A stretch of 41,883 bases of DNA from Deltaproteobacteria bacterium (GTDB lineage Bacteria; Myxococcota; SpSt-1050): contig JAOAFA010000110.1 in assembly GCA_026416535.1 (NCBI GenBank), positions 1-41,883 on the forward strand, read 5' to 3'. Within the stretch, counting starts at the first letter, position 1, and every line of letters starts with the position of its first letter. Position numbers and translations under genes: made by a program. The notes under the pieces were generated by a model. It made no database searches. It was not told the DNA's origin and saw only the letters and a list, made by a program, of their open reading frames with translations. Shown one piece after another: positions 18,116 through 26,542 of the stretch.

Positions 18116-19936
18116 ATGACATTTTCAAATAAAAACAAGGTCATATACCTTATAGCTATACCAATCATAATGGGATTTATAGTCTATGCAAATAGCTTAA
18201 ATGCCCCTTTCCAATATGACGACCATGACACAATAATGCAAAATAAGGATATAAGAGTTATAAGTGATATAAAATCAATATTCACACACTCCCTATTTAG
18301 ACCAATTCTGTTTTTTACATTTGCTCTAAACTATCATATCTCTGGCATTAATCCATTTTCATACCATTTATTCAACATCATACTTCATCTAATTAACATA
18401 CTTTTAGTTTTCCTGATCAGCCATACACTCTTCAAAACCTTATCAACAGGAGAAGACAGTCATCTACATGCCTTTATTACATCTCTGCTTTTTGCTGTCC
18501 ACCCTATTGGAACAGAGGCTGTTACTTACATATCAAGTCGCTCATCAGTTTTGGCTACATTCTTCTTTCTCTCCGCTTTCTACATATATCTTCACACTTA
18601 CCATACAGCACACAAATTGAAGAGAATCTTCTTGTATTCAACAACAATACTATTATTTTTCCTTGGTGCTGGCTCTAAAGAGATTATTCTAACACTGCCT
18701 ATAATCATTATCATTACCGACATATTTCTGCTAAAACTGAACCTCAAAGAGACACTAAAGAGGATATTTACAACACATATTTCATTTGTGATAATTATCA
18801 TCATAGGAATCGTATTAAGAATATACTTCTTCTTATCATACGAAAAAGTCGGAGGAACACTACCTCGCTCTATCTATGAAAATCTACTTACACAATCGGA
18901 AGTGATCATAAAATATATTCGATTATTAATTTTACCATTTGGTCAAAACTTGATTCACAACTATCCAACCGTTAGGTCAATACTAAATCTATACACAATA
19001 TTATGCATATTCACAATTTTTATTCTCATCAGATATGCTGTCAAAAATATCTACAACAAACCGGTAATATCTTTCGGCATTTTGTGGTTTTTTATAACAC
19101 TTCTACCCTCTTCAAGTTTTATACCATTTCAAGAGGCTATGACAGAAAAACATCTTTATCTCCCAATGTTTGGTTTCTTTCTAGTAGTCTCTTACCTAAC
19201 ACAATTTATAATAAAAACCGAACGCCTCCCTAAGATCTACTCAAAAAGCATCATAGCATTAATATTCTTAGTCTTATCATCTCTCACAATATATAGAAAT
19301 TACTTGTGGGGTGATTCCATTAGACTATGGGAAGATATAGTAAAAAAATCGCCAGACTCATGGGCCACACACTATGCTTATGCTGACGCCTTGAGAAAAC
19401 AGGCTGAAAACGATATTATAAATTCATTTAAAAGCTATCAGTTAAAAGATATAGGCATATCACAGGAATATATGAATAGATACACCAGAAATCTAATTAA
19501 GGCTATAAAACACTATATAGAATCTGCCCTTCTGAGACCTGCATACACAGATGCTATTCTCAACACAGGTATCTGTTTTGGCATGTTATTCCAAATAACA
19601 AAGTCAGAGAAGGATCTACTTGAATCAGAAAGGTTTTTCAAGATAGTCAGAGAGCTTGAACCAAATAACACAAAGGCATTAAACAACCTTGCAAATCTCT
19701 ATCTTCTAACTGGAAAATACGATGCAGCAATATCATTATATAATGATGTACTTAAACTCGATGAAAAAAATGTCAATGCCTTGAGCAACCTTGCACAAAT
19801 CTATTTAAATATAACCAAAGACTTTACAAAGGCTAAAGATGTCTTGTCAAAACTTTTAGACATATACAAATATTATCGAGAATTCGACAAGGTAAAAGAA
19901 ATTGAGGAAACTCTGTACAAGATCGAACATAATTAA
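18116..19936 (+). CDS. TMTC-like GT-C membrane protein with C-terminal TPR repeats
   Basis: 606 residues. The N-terminal two-thirds has about ten hydrophobic spans. The first loop contains YANSLNAPFQYDDHDTI, the acidic pair typical of GT-C enzymes, and VHPIGTEAVTYISSRSSVLATFFFL and GAGSKEIILTLPIII are the TMTC/DUF1736 signatures. The C-terminal third carries tetratricopeptide repeats (for example NTKALNNLANLYLLTGKYDAAISLYNDV and the next NVNALSNLAQIYLN). Eukaryotic TMTCs are protein O-mannosyltransferases. Bacterial members are common in deltaproteobacteria-like lineages but their substrates are not known. Confidence 0.8.
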   Translation: MTFSNKNKVIYLIAIPIIMGFIVYANSLNAPFQYDDHDTIMQNKDIRVISDIKSIFTHSLFRPILFFTFALNYHISGINPFSYHLFNIILHLINILLVFLISHTLFKTLSTGEDSHLHAFITSLLFAVHPIGTEAVTYISSRSSVLATFFFLSAFYIYLHTYHTAHKLKRIFLYSTTILLFFLGAGSKEIILTLPIIIIITDIFLLKLNLKETLKRIFTTHISFVIIIIIGIVLRIYFFLSYEKVGGTLPRSIYENLLTQSEVIIKYIRLLILPFGQNLIHNYPTVRSILNLYTILCIFTIFILIRYAVKNIYNKPVISFGILWFFITLLPSSSFIPFQEAMTEKHLYLPMFGFFLVVSYLTQFIIKTERLPKIYSKSIIALIFLVLSSLTIYRNYLWGDSIRLWEDIVKKSPDSWATHYAYADALRKQAENDIINSFKSYQLKDIGISQEYMNRYTRNLIKAIKHYIESALLRPAYTDAILNTGICFGMLFQITKSEKDLLESERFFKIVRELEPNNTKALNNLANLYLLTGKYDAAISLYNDVLKLDEKNVNALSNLAQIYLNITKDFTKAKDVLSKLLDIYKYYREFDKVKEIEETLYKIEHN

Positions 19937-19951
19937 ATCTTTACTATTTAT

Positions 19952-19979
19952 TTGACAATAACCAAATATACCTTAAAAT
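19952..19979 (+). promoter_or_regulatory. Predicted promoter upstream of the phosphoesterase-lipB run
   Basis: TTGACA (19952-19957) is perfect and TAAAAT (19974-19979) follows after 16 bases, 28 bases before the ATG at 20007. AAGAGG serves as ribosome binding site. It would drive the phosphoesterase, lipB and the two exported-protein genes that overlap behind it. Confidence 0.55.
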
Positions 19980-20006
19980 CACCAAGTTAGCTGGAAGAGG
20001 CATCCT

Positions 20007-20738
20007 ATGAAAATAGGTGTAATATCAGATATCCATGCAAACCTTGAGGCACTCGAGGCAGTTCTATCAAGCCTCGAAACCGACAAAGTCGATCGCATAG
20101 TATGTCTCGGAGACATTGTGGGATACGGTGCAAATCCTAAAGAATGTTGCGAGATTATTATGTCTGTATGCGATGTATGTGTAATCGGCAATCACGACGC
20201 AGCAATAATAGGTCGAATGGATTATTCTTATTACTACGATGCTGCTCACATGGTGCTCGATTGGACAAAGACCCAGCTAACAGACCGCTGCAAAGAGTAT
20301 CTATTGAGCCTTCCATACTTTCATGAATACGAGGGAGTATTACTTTGTCACGGTTCACCAATAGATGCACAAAATTTCGAATATATTTTCTCTATTGAAC
20401 AGGCAAAAACAATTATACCTTACTTTGAACAACTAAAACCTCTCACACTAATAGGTCATTCGCATTTATTCAAGACATTTGCATACATAGAAAATGAAGT
20501 AAATGACGTCCTTGCCCAGAAATTTGGACTTAGAAAGAACTACAAATACATCATATCAGCGGGATCGGTAGGTCAGCCTCGAGACTACGACCCTCGTGCC
20601 GGATACGGAATATATAATACGGAGATGAGGACATTTGAAATAAAAAGAGTGGAATACAATATAGAAAAGGCTGCAAGTAAGATAACCTCTTCCGGATTAC
20701 CCAATGCATTTGCCAAACGACTATTTATGGGATTATAA
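20007..20738 (+). CDS. Metallophosphoesterase (YfcE/ApaH-like family)
   Basis: 243 residues, cytoplasmic, compact calcineurin-like fold. Motifs in order: SDIHANLEALEAVL (D and H), CLGDIVGYG, VIGNHDAAIIG, LLCHGSPID and LIGHSHLFKTF. The stretch SAGSVGQPRDYDPRAGYGIY is typical of the phosphodiesterase subgroup often annotated as diadenosine tetraphosphatase-related. The real substrate is unknown. It begins an apparent operon with lipB 3 bases after its stop. Confidence 0.88.
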   Translation: MKIGVISDIHANLEALEAVLSSLETDKVDRIVCLGDIVGYGANPKECCEIIMSVCDVCVIGNHDAAIIGRMDYSYYYDAAHMVLDWTKTQLTDRCKEYLLSLPYFHEYEGVLLCHGSPIDAQNFEYIFSIEQAKTIIPYFEQLKPLTLIGHSHLFKTFAYIENEVNDVLAQKFGLRKNYKYIISAGSVGQPRDYDPRAGYGIYNTEMRTFEIKRVEYNIEKAASKITSSGLPNAFAKRLFMGL

Positions 20739-20741
20739 TAT

Positions 20742-21371
20742 ATGATTCAGTTAGAATACATTTACCTCTCGAAGATCGACTACAAAGAGGCCCTTATATT
20801 TCAAAAGGGAATAGTTCAAAAATTAAAAAATGGGAAAGGGAAAGGCTCCATAATATTTTTAGAACATAACGACGTGATAACAAGAGGTATTAGATCGAGA
20901 GATGAAGATCTGCTAGCTAATCAAGACCTCTTAATAAAAGAAAACATAAATATTGAAGACACCGATAGAGGAGGAGCACTTACAGCCCACGGACCAGGAC
21001 AGCTTGTTGTATATACAATATTTGATCTGAAAAAAAATGGTCTTTCATTAGATCAATTTATAGATAGGGTCATAGAATCATTTACGAGCTGGCTGAAAAA
21101 CAACAAAATAGACTCTTACTATAACAGATCTCACCCTGGTATTTACGTAAATAACAAGAAAATCCTCTCTTTTGGACTAAAACTTGACGATTTCATTACA
21201 TACCACGGTTTTGCACTCAATTTAAATTCGGTGCCAAAAGGTTTTAAATATATAGTTCCATGTTCTAGCAAAGACTGTATAATGACATCTGTTTATCTTG
21301 AAACATCACAAAAGTATGATATCAAAAAGACCTCTATTGAGCTTTACAATGAAATACAGGCAAGATTTTAA
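20742..21371 (+). CDS. lipB: Octanoyl-[acyl-carrier-protein]:protein N-octanoyltransferase
   Basis: 209 residues, full length. LipB moves octanoyl groups from acyl carrier protein to lipoyl domains as the first step of protein lipoylation. Diagnostic are DTDRGGALTAHGPGQLVVYTIFDL, then GIYVNNKKILSFGLKL with the catalytic Lys region, HGFALNLN, and IVPCSSKDC carrying the catalytic Cys. No lipA or lipoylated protein gene is visible in this window. Its end overlaps the next gene by 23 bases. Confidence 0.92.
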   Translation: MIQLEYIYLSKIDYKEALIFQKGIVQKLKNGKGKGSIIFLEHNDVITRGIRSRDEDLLANQDLLIKENINIEDTDRGGALTAHGPGQLVVYTIFDLKKNGLSLDQFIDRVIESFTSWLKNNKIDSYYNRSHPGIYVNNKKILSFGLKLDDFITYHGFALNLNSVPKGFKYIVPCSSKDCIMTSVYLETSQKYDIKKTSIELYNEIQARF

Positions 21372-22260
21372 ATCAAATTTAATATATATTTTGCTCTCAA
21401 TTTGGGTTTCGAGTTGTTCAAGAGAATACAATATAGGCAAAATCCATATAATCGATGAAACAAACCTCAAATACAGCGTAAATATATCTGACATAGCCGA
21501 AAAGTTAATAAAAGGTACAACCTATTTGGACACTACAGAACCATCAAAATCGAACTCAAGTCTTAAAATAACCCTTAGTGAGATCAATATCTCCACAGAT
21601 AAAAGCAAGGTTATAAATAGGTATAATGTAACACTGACGCTTACAACTACAACAAAAGGGAATGGTATTCAAATCTTTCAAACAACTAGCTCTCTACAAT
21701 CAGATATCAATCAAAACGAATCGACCTCCCAGATAAGATATCTACTACATGACGCCTTCGTTAAATTAGACTATCAATGCAAGATTAGAAAATTTAAGGA
21801 AGAAAAACTCTTCAAAGCCTTTGAAAGCAAAAAGACGATAAGATGGATGCGTGAGGCAATACTAGACGAAATCAACAATAGACTAAATTCAAACTCTATT
21901 CAAGATAATGAAACTGCCTTTAACTTCCTATATAACTGTTTCTTAAAACAACCACGAGAATTCGGCGATAAAATTATTGGGATACTGTCATCTTATGACT
22001 TCTCCAAAATCAAACTCGATGAAAGAACAAAGGACCAAATCTCTCTGAAACTTGCTAGGTATTGTCTAGAAAGAGAACCACATATACAAATCCATACAAT
22101 CAACATTTTAGGCAAGATTGATACAGAGATAGCTCGCTCGATAATCTTCACCCTGTCAACAGGAAGTGTCAACAGGAGTGTGCGTGAACACGCTAAGGAG
22201 GTTTTAAGTGAACTTGAGAAAAGGAATAACATTACTAATAATATTTTTACTTCAAAATAA
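21349..22260 (+). CDS. Putative lipoprotein of unknown function with HEAT-like C-terminus
   Basis: About 303 residues. A longer frame opens at 21298, but starting at the ATG at 21349 gives a clean signal: MKYRQDFKSNLIYILLSIWVSSC, with a VSSC lipobox. Residues about 25-150 are probably beta-rich and carry many Ser/Thr/Asn residues (LKITLSEINISTDKSKVI, VTLTLTTTTKGNGIQIF). The C-terminal half is helical, and its last repeat (NRSVREHAKEVLSELEKR) looks like a HEAT/armadillo unit. I recognise no family. It overlaps lipB by 23 bases and the next gene by 53, so all three are probably translated from one message. Confidence 0.6.
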   Translation: MKYRQDFKSNLIYILLSIWVSSCSREYNIGKIHIIDETNLKYSVNISDIAEKLIKGTTYLDTTEPSKSNSSLKITLSEINISTDKSKVINRYNVTLTLTTTTKGNGIQIFQTTSSLQSDINQNESTSQIRYLLHDAFVKLDYQCKIRKFKEEKLFKAFESKKTIRWMREAILDEINNRLNSNSIQDNETAFNFLYNCFLKQPREFGDKIIGILSSYDFSKIKLDERTKDQISLKLARYCLEREPHIQIHTINILGKIDTEIARSIIFTLSTGSVNRSVREHAKEVLSELEKRNNITNNIFTSK

Positions 22261-22792
22261 CGTAACTATCCCAAGTGAAAAGAGCAAATACCCAACAGAA
22301 AAGTATTACCCGTTAGGAATTGGATATAGCTGGAAATATAAAGGCAAATTACTAGGGCAAAGTGTAGAAAAAAAGATTACCATAGAAAAAAAAGAAGGGT
22401 TATTTTTTATTGACAATACAGGTGCAATGTTAATGCATGACGAAGAAGGACTTAGAGACAATAAAAGATACCTGATTAAAAATCCGATAAAAAAAGGGAA
22501 TAAATGGATATCTATTATCTCACCCCAAAGCACCGAACACTATGAAATAATTCAGACCGATATAAAGGCAAAATACAGAGATGAGATAATAAAAAATTGC
22601 ATAAAGATCAGATCGATCAATAAAATTGATCCAACAAAAGATATGGTTGCCGAATGGATATATGCCCCAAATATTGGTCTTCTCAATTTTTCAACATACA
22701 TTCTAAGAAATAAAAAAGACTGGGAGCAACAAGGATACTTTGAATTAATCGAATTTTCAAGGCCTGATGAATCTCAAAATAGTGGCAAGTAA
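22208..22792 (+). CDS. Exported protein of unknown function
   Basis: 194 residues. It starts at a GTG supported by a perfect AAGGAGG at 22195-22201, six bases upstream and inside the previous gene. The N-terminus (LRKGITLLIIFLLQNNVTIPS) is a short signal peptide without a clear lipobox. The mature part begins KYYPLGIGYSWKYKGK, the YxPLxxGxxWxY opening common in small secreted proteins of unassigned beta-rich folds, and ends with WIYAPNIGLLNFST. Its 3' end overlaps the convergent histidine kinase by 19 bases. Function unknown. Confidence 0.65.
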   Translation: MNLRKGITLLIIFLLQNNVTIPSEKSKYPTEKYYPLGIGYSWKYKGKLLGQSVEKKITIEKKEGLFFIDNTGAMLMHDEEGLRDNKRYLIKNPIKKGNKWISIISPQSTEHYEIIQTDIKAKYRDEIIKNCIKIRSINKIDPTKDMVAEWIYAPNIGLLNFSTYILRNKKDWEQQGYFELIEFSRPDESQNSGK

Positions 22793-24189
22793 ATCTTTAC
22801 CTCACATCCTTTCGTATATTCACTATTTATTATAATATCACCACCTAGCTGATTTATATATTTTTTCACGAGAGCGAGTCCCAAACCACTCCCCTTCTCT
22901 TTTGTGGTAAAAAAAGGCTTAAATAACATCTTCATATCACCAGGCTTAATTCCAATTCCATTATCCCTAACCGACACCACCACACTCTCTCCAGCCTTGA
23001 AAGATTCAATCTCAATCTTACCATCTTTCTCAATAGCCTGTACAGAATTAAGTATAATATTAATAAAAATCTGCTTCAGAATATCAAAGTCCGATAAGAC
23101 CTCTATATCAGATAGTTTTTTAATAATCTCTATCCCTTTTTTCTCAATCTCGCCACTTAAAACCTCCACAGCCTCATTTATCACCGATTCGATTTTGACT
23201 CTGGCCTTGACAATATTAACATTCCTCGAATAATTTAAAAATGAATTTACAACACTACTTAGATACCTAAGCTCATTGTTTAATTGCTCGAGAAATTTCA
23301 ATGTCTCTGCATCATCCTTATACCTTTCCATCAACAGATCAATCATTATCTGCATACCCCCCAAAGGATTTCTTATCTCGTGGGCAATGCCAGATAACAT
23401 CATCTGCATTTCGTTGTTTCTATTCATAATCCTTTCTCTCATTTGCTCAAATGTATCTACTAGTATTGCAAGTTCACCATAAGTCTTTGTATCAAGTCTT
23501 CTCTCAAAATCTCCACGTGCAATATACTTAGCCTGATTAATCATATCAGCCACTGGTCTTGATATACTCTTAGACACAATAGTAATAACAAAAATTAAAA
23601 TAGTCAGTGAAATGGTTACAATTAATATTATACCATTTCTTATATATGAAAGAGTCTCAAAATATGTAACTGATGCACTGACCCCTAAGGCTGCAACCAC
23701 CTCTTCGCCATCATATATTGCAGGGACGTAGGCATTTTTATAATACAAACCATCTTCACCCTTAAACAATACAGACGATACCTTCTTGTTTTGGAAAACA
23801 CTCTCAACTTCGTTTCTATCTATATCAAGTCTTACAATCTTTCTACCCACTCTCTCTCCCTCTGAGGATACGATTAGTTTACCATCTCTATTAAAAATGA
23901 ATACAGATTTCAACGAGGCGATCTCTTTAGCAGATTTTAACTTTGCAACAAAATATTCAAAATACATAGATCCCTCATCCCCTTCTTTGAGATCAATTGC
24001 ATATTCAATATTTGGGATCGTGGAGATAAGACCTGCAACTGCTATTAACCTCTTCTCAAGCTCTCTATCAAATCCTGTCTTGAGATAATAATATGAAATC
24101 GGTATTATAGTAATAAATATGAATCCCACAGGAATTAAAGTTGCTGCCAAAATCCTGAGCCTGACAGTATCCTTAATTAGGCCTAACAT
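22774..24189 (-). CDS. Membrane sensor histidine kinase (HAMP-HisKA-HATPase)
   Basis: 471 residues. A membrane span at about 13-34 is followed by a periplasmic sensor domain of about 145 residues (SLKSVFIFNRDGKLIVSSEGERVG resembles a single Cache fold) and a second span at about 185-208. Then come HAMP (SISRPVADMINQAKYIARGDFERRL), the dimerisation/phosphoacceptor motif GIAHEIRNPLGGM, and an ATPase domain with the N box NIILNSVQAIE, G1 DNGIGIKPGD, F box FKPFFTTKEKGSGLGLALV. All kinase residues are present. No response regulator gene lies on either side, so it is an orphan in this window. Confidence 0.9.
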   Translation of the reverse strand: MLGLIKDTVRLRILAATLIPVGFIFITIIPISYYYLKTGFDRELEKRLIAVAGLISTIPNIEYAIDLKEGDEGSMYFEYFVAKLKSAKEIASLKSVFIFNRDGKLIVSSEGERVGRKIVRLDIDRNEVESVFQNKKVSSVLFKGEDGLYYKNAYVPAIYDGEEVVAALGVSASVTYFETLSYIRNGIILIVTISLTILIFVITIVSKSISRPVADMINQAKYIARGDFERRLDTKTYGELAILVDTFEQMRERIMNRNNEMQMMLSGIAHEIRNPLGGMQIMIDLLMERYKDDAETLKFLEQLNNELRYLSSVVNSFLNYSRNVNIVKARVKIESVINEAVEVLSGEIEKKGIEIIKKLSDIEVLSDFDILKQIFINIILNSVQAIEKDGKIEIESFKAGESVVVSVRDNGIGIKPGDMKMLFKPFFTTKEKGSGLGLALVKKYINQLGGDIIINSEYTKGCEVKIYLPLF

Positions 24190-24261
24190 TAATATCTTTC
24201 ATTAAATTTTACATTACGACCTGCACAATAAACTTCGTCACAGGATCAAAAAAACATAGGC

Positions 24262-24287
24262 AAAAAAAGAGCGGCTAACCGCCGCTC
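24262..24287 (-). terminator. Rho-independent terminator of the thioredoxin-fold lipoprotein gene
   Basis: On the minus strand a 7-base-pair GC-rich stem, GAGCGGC (24287-24281) with GCCGCTC (24275-24269), encloses a 5-base loop and is followed at once by seven Ts (24268-24262). It lies about 30 bases past the TAG of the 24318-25907 gene. There is no T-run in the plus direction. Confidence 0.88.
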
Positions 24288-24317
24288 CAATTAAAAACAG
24301 ATATTTGTCAAAAATAC

Positions 24318-25907
24318 CTATTTACCACAAGATCCTTGAACTTTCTGGTCTTGAGAAAGTTTATTCTCACAACCAGCTTGCCCTTGATTGTACTTACAAT
24401 AATTATTTTTTATGGTCTCGGCATCAATCCCACCAAACTGATATTTGTTATTTGCAAGGAATGTTGGACTTGCGCTCATACCGGCATTTTTAGCCTCTGT
24501 ATAACTCCTCTTGAGGAGCTCTTTACCTTCTGTATCAAAGCACTTTTGGATTACCTTATCATCAATACCATTACTCCCCGTGCAAGACTTCCAATCATTA
24601 TTTCTATAATCCTTACTTCTACACACTATATAATCCATGTATTTGTAGTTTTTGTTATAATGTTTAATAGCACAGAGCTGCCTGATATTCTCATCTACCT
24701 CAGACTGCCCATGCATAGCCGTCAAAGTACCATCCTCTTTTACATCCCCAATATAATGGATGTTAAACTTTACATCGTTTTTAAAATTTTCCAAAACTTC
24801 CTTCATTGCAATTAGCGCCTTAGCCCCATATGGACATTGAGACATTACAAACACGTCAAGGGTTTTTGGTATCTCTGGGCGACAGACCAGTTTACTTTTG
24901 CATCCATCATCGTCACAATCGACTTTCCCATTATTGTCGTCATCTACCTTATTATCGCAGATTTCAGCTGTCGGATCAAAGGAACCGCCTATCGCCAGAG
25001 AATAGTATTTATCCCCGACAGGCCTTAACCATCTCTCTAATGCACTCTTCCCTTCTTTATCTTCGTCAAGAGACTTAGTAAACAGGATTATGGGTAAGTA
25101 CTTCATATCTGGGTTTAGAGTTGTTAATTCTTTATATAAAGACTTACCCTCGTCCGTCATATAATCTACCTTTTTAACTACAAGTCCCTCAACATCGCTT
25201 CTTATCCTACCCTCCAGCCTGTCTATGTTACAATCTTGACATCTCTTATCACTAAAAAATATAGCATCAACCTTAGGTGCAACAGGTAAATTATTGCATG
25301 CATCAGGTTTTTTACCTTGATATGTATCGCAAATCGCCTTGAGGAAATTAGAGGTCTTTCTACCGCCACTATAGGGTTGACCATTGAGAAACATAGTTGG
25401 TGAGCCTCTAGCATTCCTCTTATTTGCCTCCTCATAGGATTTTGCCAAAAGTTCTTTCCCCTCCTTACCCTCTAAACACCCTTTGATTTTCTGTGGGTTC
25501 ATACCGCTCTCTTTGGCACACGATTCCCAATTCTTAGCAACCTCTCTATAATTCTTGTTTTGGCACAATAAAAACTTCATATATGTCTTCGGATAATGCT
25601 TCATTGCACATAGTTGAGCAATATTACCCTTTACTTCATCCTCTCCATGCATAGCCGTAAAATTTCCATCGGCTGTCTTACTAACAATGTAATTGATTCT
25701 AAGGTCTAGATTAGGTCCCAACTTTTCTACCACCGGCGCAATGGCATTTACAACTTGAACTCCGTATGGACATTGAGACATAATATAAAACTCTAGGACA
25801 GCAGGCTTATCAACAACCTTTTTTACACTGCTTCCACCATCAGATTTACAACCTAAAAATACAAACAGGGCAATTGCCAAACATGCCAACATAATTCTTT
25901 TCATCAT
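24318..25907 (-). CDS. Lipoprotein with three thioredoxin-like folds (two GILT/DsbA-like, one central CxxC)
   Basis: 529 residues. MMKRIMLACLAIALFVFLGC is a lipoprotein signal (lipobox FLGC, C20). Domain 1 (about 36-205) has MSQCPYG at 43-49, and MHGEDEVKGNIAQLC at 87-100 recalls the GILT signature (HGxxxCxxNxxxxC) with one Cys replaced. Domain 2 (about 213-310) has a dithiol C223QDC226. A short acidic Cys-rich loop (DNKVDDDNNGKVDCDDDG, about 318-335) resembles calcium-binding motifs of Myxococcota secreted proteins. Domain 3 (about 348-520) repeats domain 1, with SQCPYG and MHGQSEVDENIRQLC. The outer domains have CPYG, a single active-site Cys rather than CxxC. Role inferred: envelope thiol-disulfide chemistry. 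It has its own promoter and terminator and ends with TAG. Confidence 0.8.
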   Translation of the reverse strand: MMKRIMLACLAIALFVFLGCKSDGGSSVKKVVDKPAVLEFYIMSQCPYGVQVVNAIAPVVEKLGPNLDLRINYIVSKTADGNFTAMHGEDEVKGNIAQLCAMKHYPKTYMKFLLCQNKNYREVAKNWESCAKESGMNPQKIKGCLEGKEGKELLAKSYEEANKRNARGSPTMFLNGQPYSGGRKTSNFLKAICDTYQGKKPDACNNLPVAPKVDAIFFSDKRCQDCNIDRLEGRIRSDVEGLVVKKVDYMTDEGKSLYKELTTLNPDMKYLPIILFTKSLDEDKEGKSALERWLRPVGDKYYSLAIGGSFDPTAEICDNKVDDDNNGKVDCDDDGCKSKLVCRPEIPKTLDVFVMSQCPYGAKALIAMKEVLENFKNDVKFNIHYIGDVKEDGTLTAMHGQSEVDENIRQLCAIKHYNKNYKYMDYIVCRSKDYRNNDWKSCTGSNGIDDKVIQKCFDTEGKELLKRSYTEAKNAGMSASPTFLANNKYQFGGIDAETIKNNYCKYNQGQAGCENKLSQDQKVQGSCGK

Positions 25908-25948
25908 ATCTATTCTCCTTTCAAAAAACAGTTACAAAATAGATTAAA

Positions 25949-25977
25949 TTTATACATACAACAATCCCAAATATCAA
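25949..25977 (-). promoter_or_regulatory. Predicted promoter of the thioredoxin-fold lipoprotein gene
   Basis: On the minus strand TTGATA (25977-25972) and TATAAA (25954-25949) are 17 bases apart, about 42 bases upstream of the ATG. AAGGAG lies 8 bases before the start, so the whole initiation region is well formed. Confidence 0.6.
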
Positions 25978-26034
25978 GAAAAAAATTGAGCTTTATTATT
26001 GGGTATGTTATTCCTAAAGTCAAGTCACATCTTT

Positions 26035-26465
26035 TTACTAACTTAAAATGACACATACCTCAAACCTTTTCTCCATGGGTGATTTACTATAGTTCTAAAT
26101 CCTAAGAAATCCTCTTCTCTTCCTGTTCTTGCCTCAAATTCATCTTTATCAGTAGTCTCTACATAGGATAATTTCTTACCTCCCCATAAAATCTCTATCC
26201 TTCCATCCAAAAGTTCGCATATCTCTACCCACCTCTCCCGCAGAAACTACTTATCCCGTTAAATGGAAGTATTTGATAAATCCTTCCACAGAATCTAACG
26301 GTATTGTCCTTATTCACCTTTCTTGCATGTTTTATTGAAAAGATAAGGTCAAGGTCTTTATTCCCTTGTATAGCCCCATAAAGGCTTTCTACCTCTTTAA
26401 GAAGAAGGCTATCATATATGTGACATTTCAAATTAGTAATATCCTGTGACATTTTAAAATAGTAA
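26035..26465 (-). mobile_element. Internally deleted insertion sequence with repeated ends
   Basis: Both ends carry related inverted copies of one 21-base motif, TGTGACATTT-n5-TAGTAA. At the right end it occurs twice in direct repeat (26419-26439 and 26445-26465, period 26). At the left end it occurs once inverted (26055-26035), matching the outermost right copy at about 18 of 21 positions. Between them lies only the 3' end of a transposase gene (see the pseudogene). About 430 bases remain, so this is a non-autonomous, MITE-like derivative. Multiple end repeats are the kind of transposase-binding sites found in several IS families. I cannot name the family with certainty. Confidence 0.6.
26043..26420 (-). 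pseudogene. C-terminal remnant of an ISNCY/IS481-like transposase
   Basis: Minus-strand translation gives LDLIFSIKHARKVNKDNTV, then RFCGRIYQILPFNG. After a frameshift near 26230 it continues with RWVEICELLDGRIEILWGGK, KLSYVETTDKDEFEA and ends VNHPWRKGLRYVSF at a stop (26043-26045) lying inside the left end repeat. The RKVxKDxTVxxxGxxYQ and VxxxLDGxxxIxxxGKxLxY pattern is the C-terminal beta domain that follows an integrase core in ISNCY/IS481-type transposases. The catalytic core itself is missing. Confidence 0.6.
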
Positions 26466-26485
26466 CCACACATCAAATATTCCTA

Positions 26486-26514
26486 TTGATTTAATGCTAA
26501 ATTTTTTGTATTTT
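26486..26514 (+). promoter_or_regulatory. Predicted promoter of the acyl-CoA synthetase gene
   Basis: TTGATT (26486-26491) and TATTTT (26509-26514) are 17 bases apart and begin just 20 bases beyond the insertion-sequence remnant. The ribosome binding site AAGGGAG before the ATG at 26543 could fold into a small GGGA/TCCC hairpin. Confidence 0.4.
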
Positions 26515-26542
26515 TCTAAATCTATTTAAGGGAGTTTCCCCA

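Noticed and set aside
21298-21348. Upstream start for the 21349 lipoprotein
   Set aside because: It would place 17 residues before the signal peptide and lengthen the overlap with lipB; the ATG at 21349 gives a standard lipoprotein signal.
26225-26476. 83-residue open frame as a real small gene
   Set aside because: Its N-terminal part is translated from the end repeats of the insertion sequence and its C-terminal part is a frameshifted transposase remnant.
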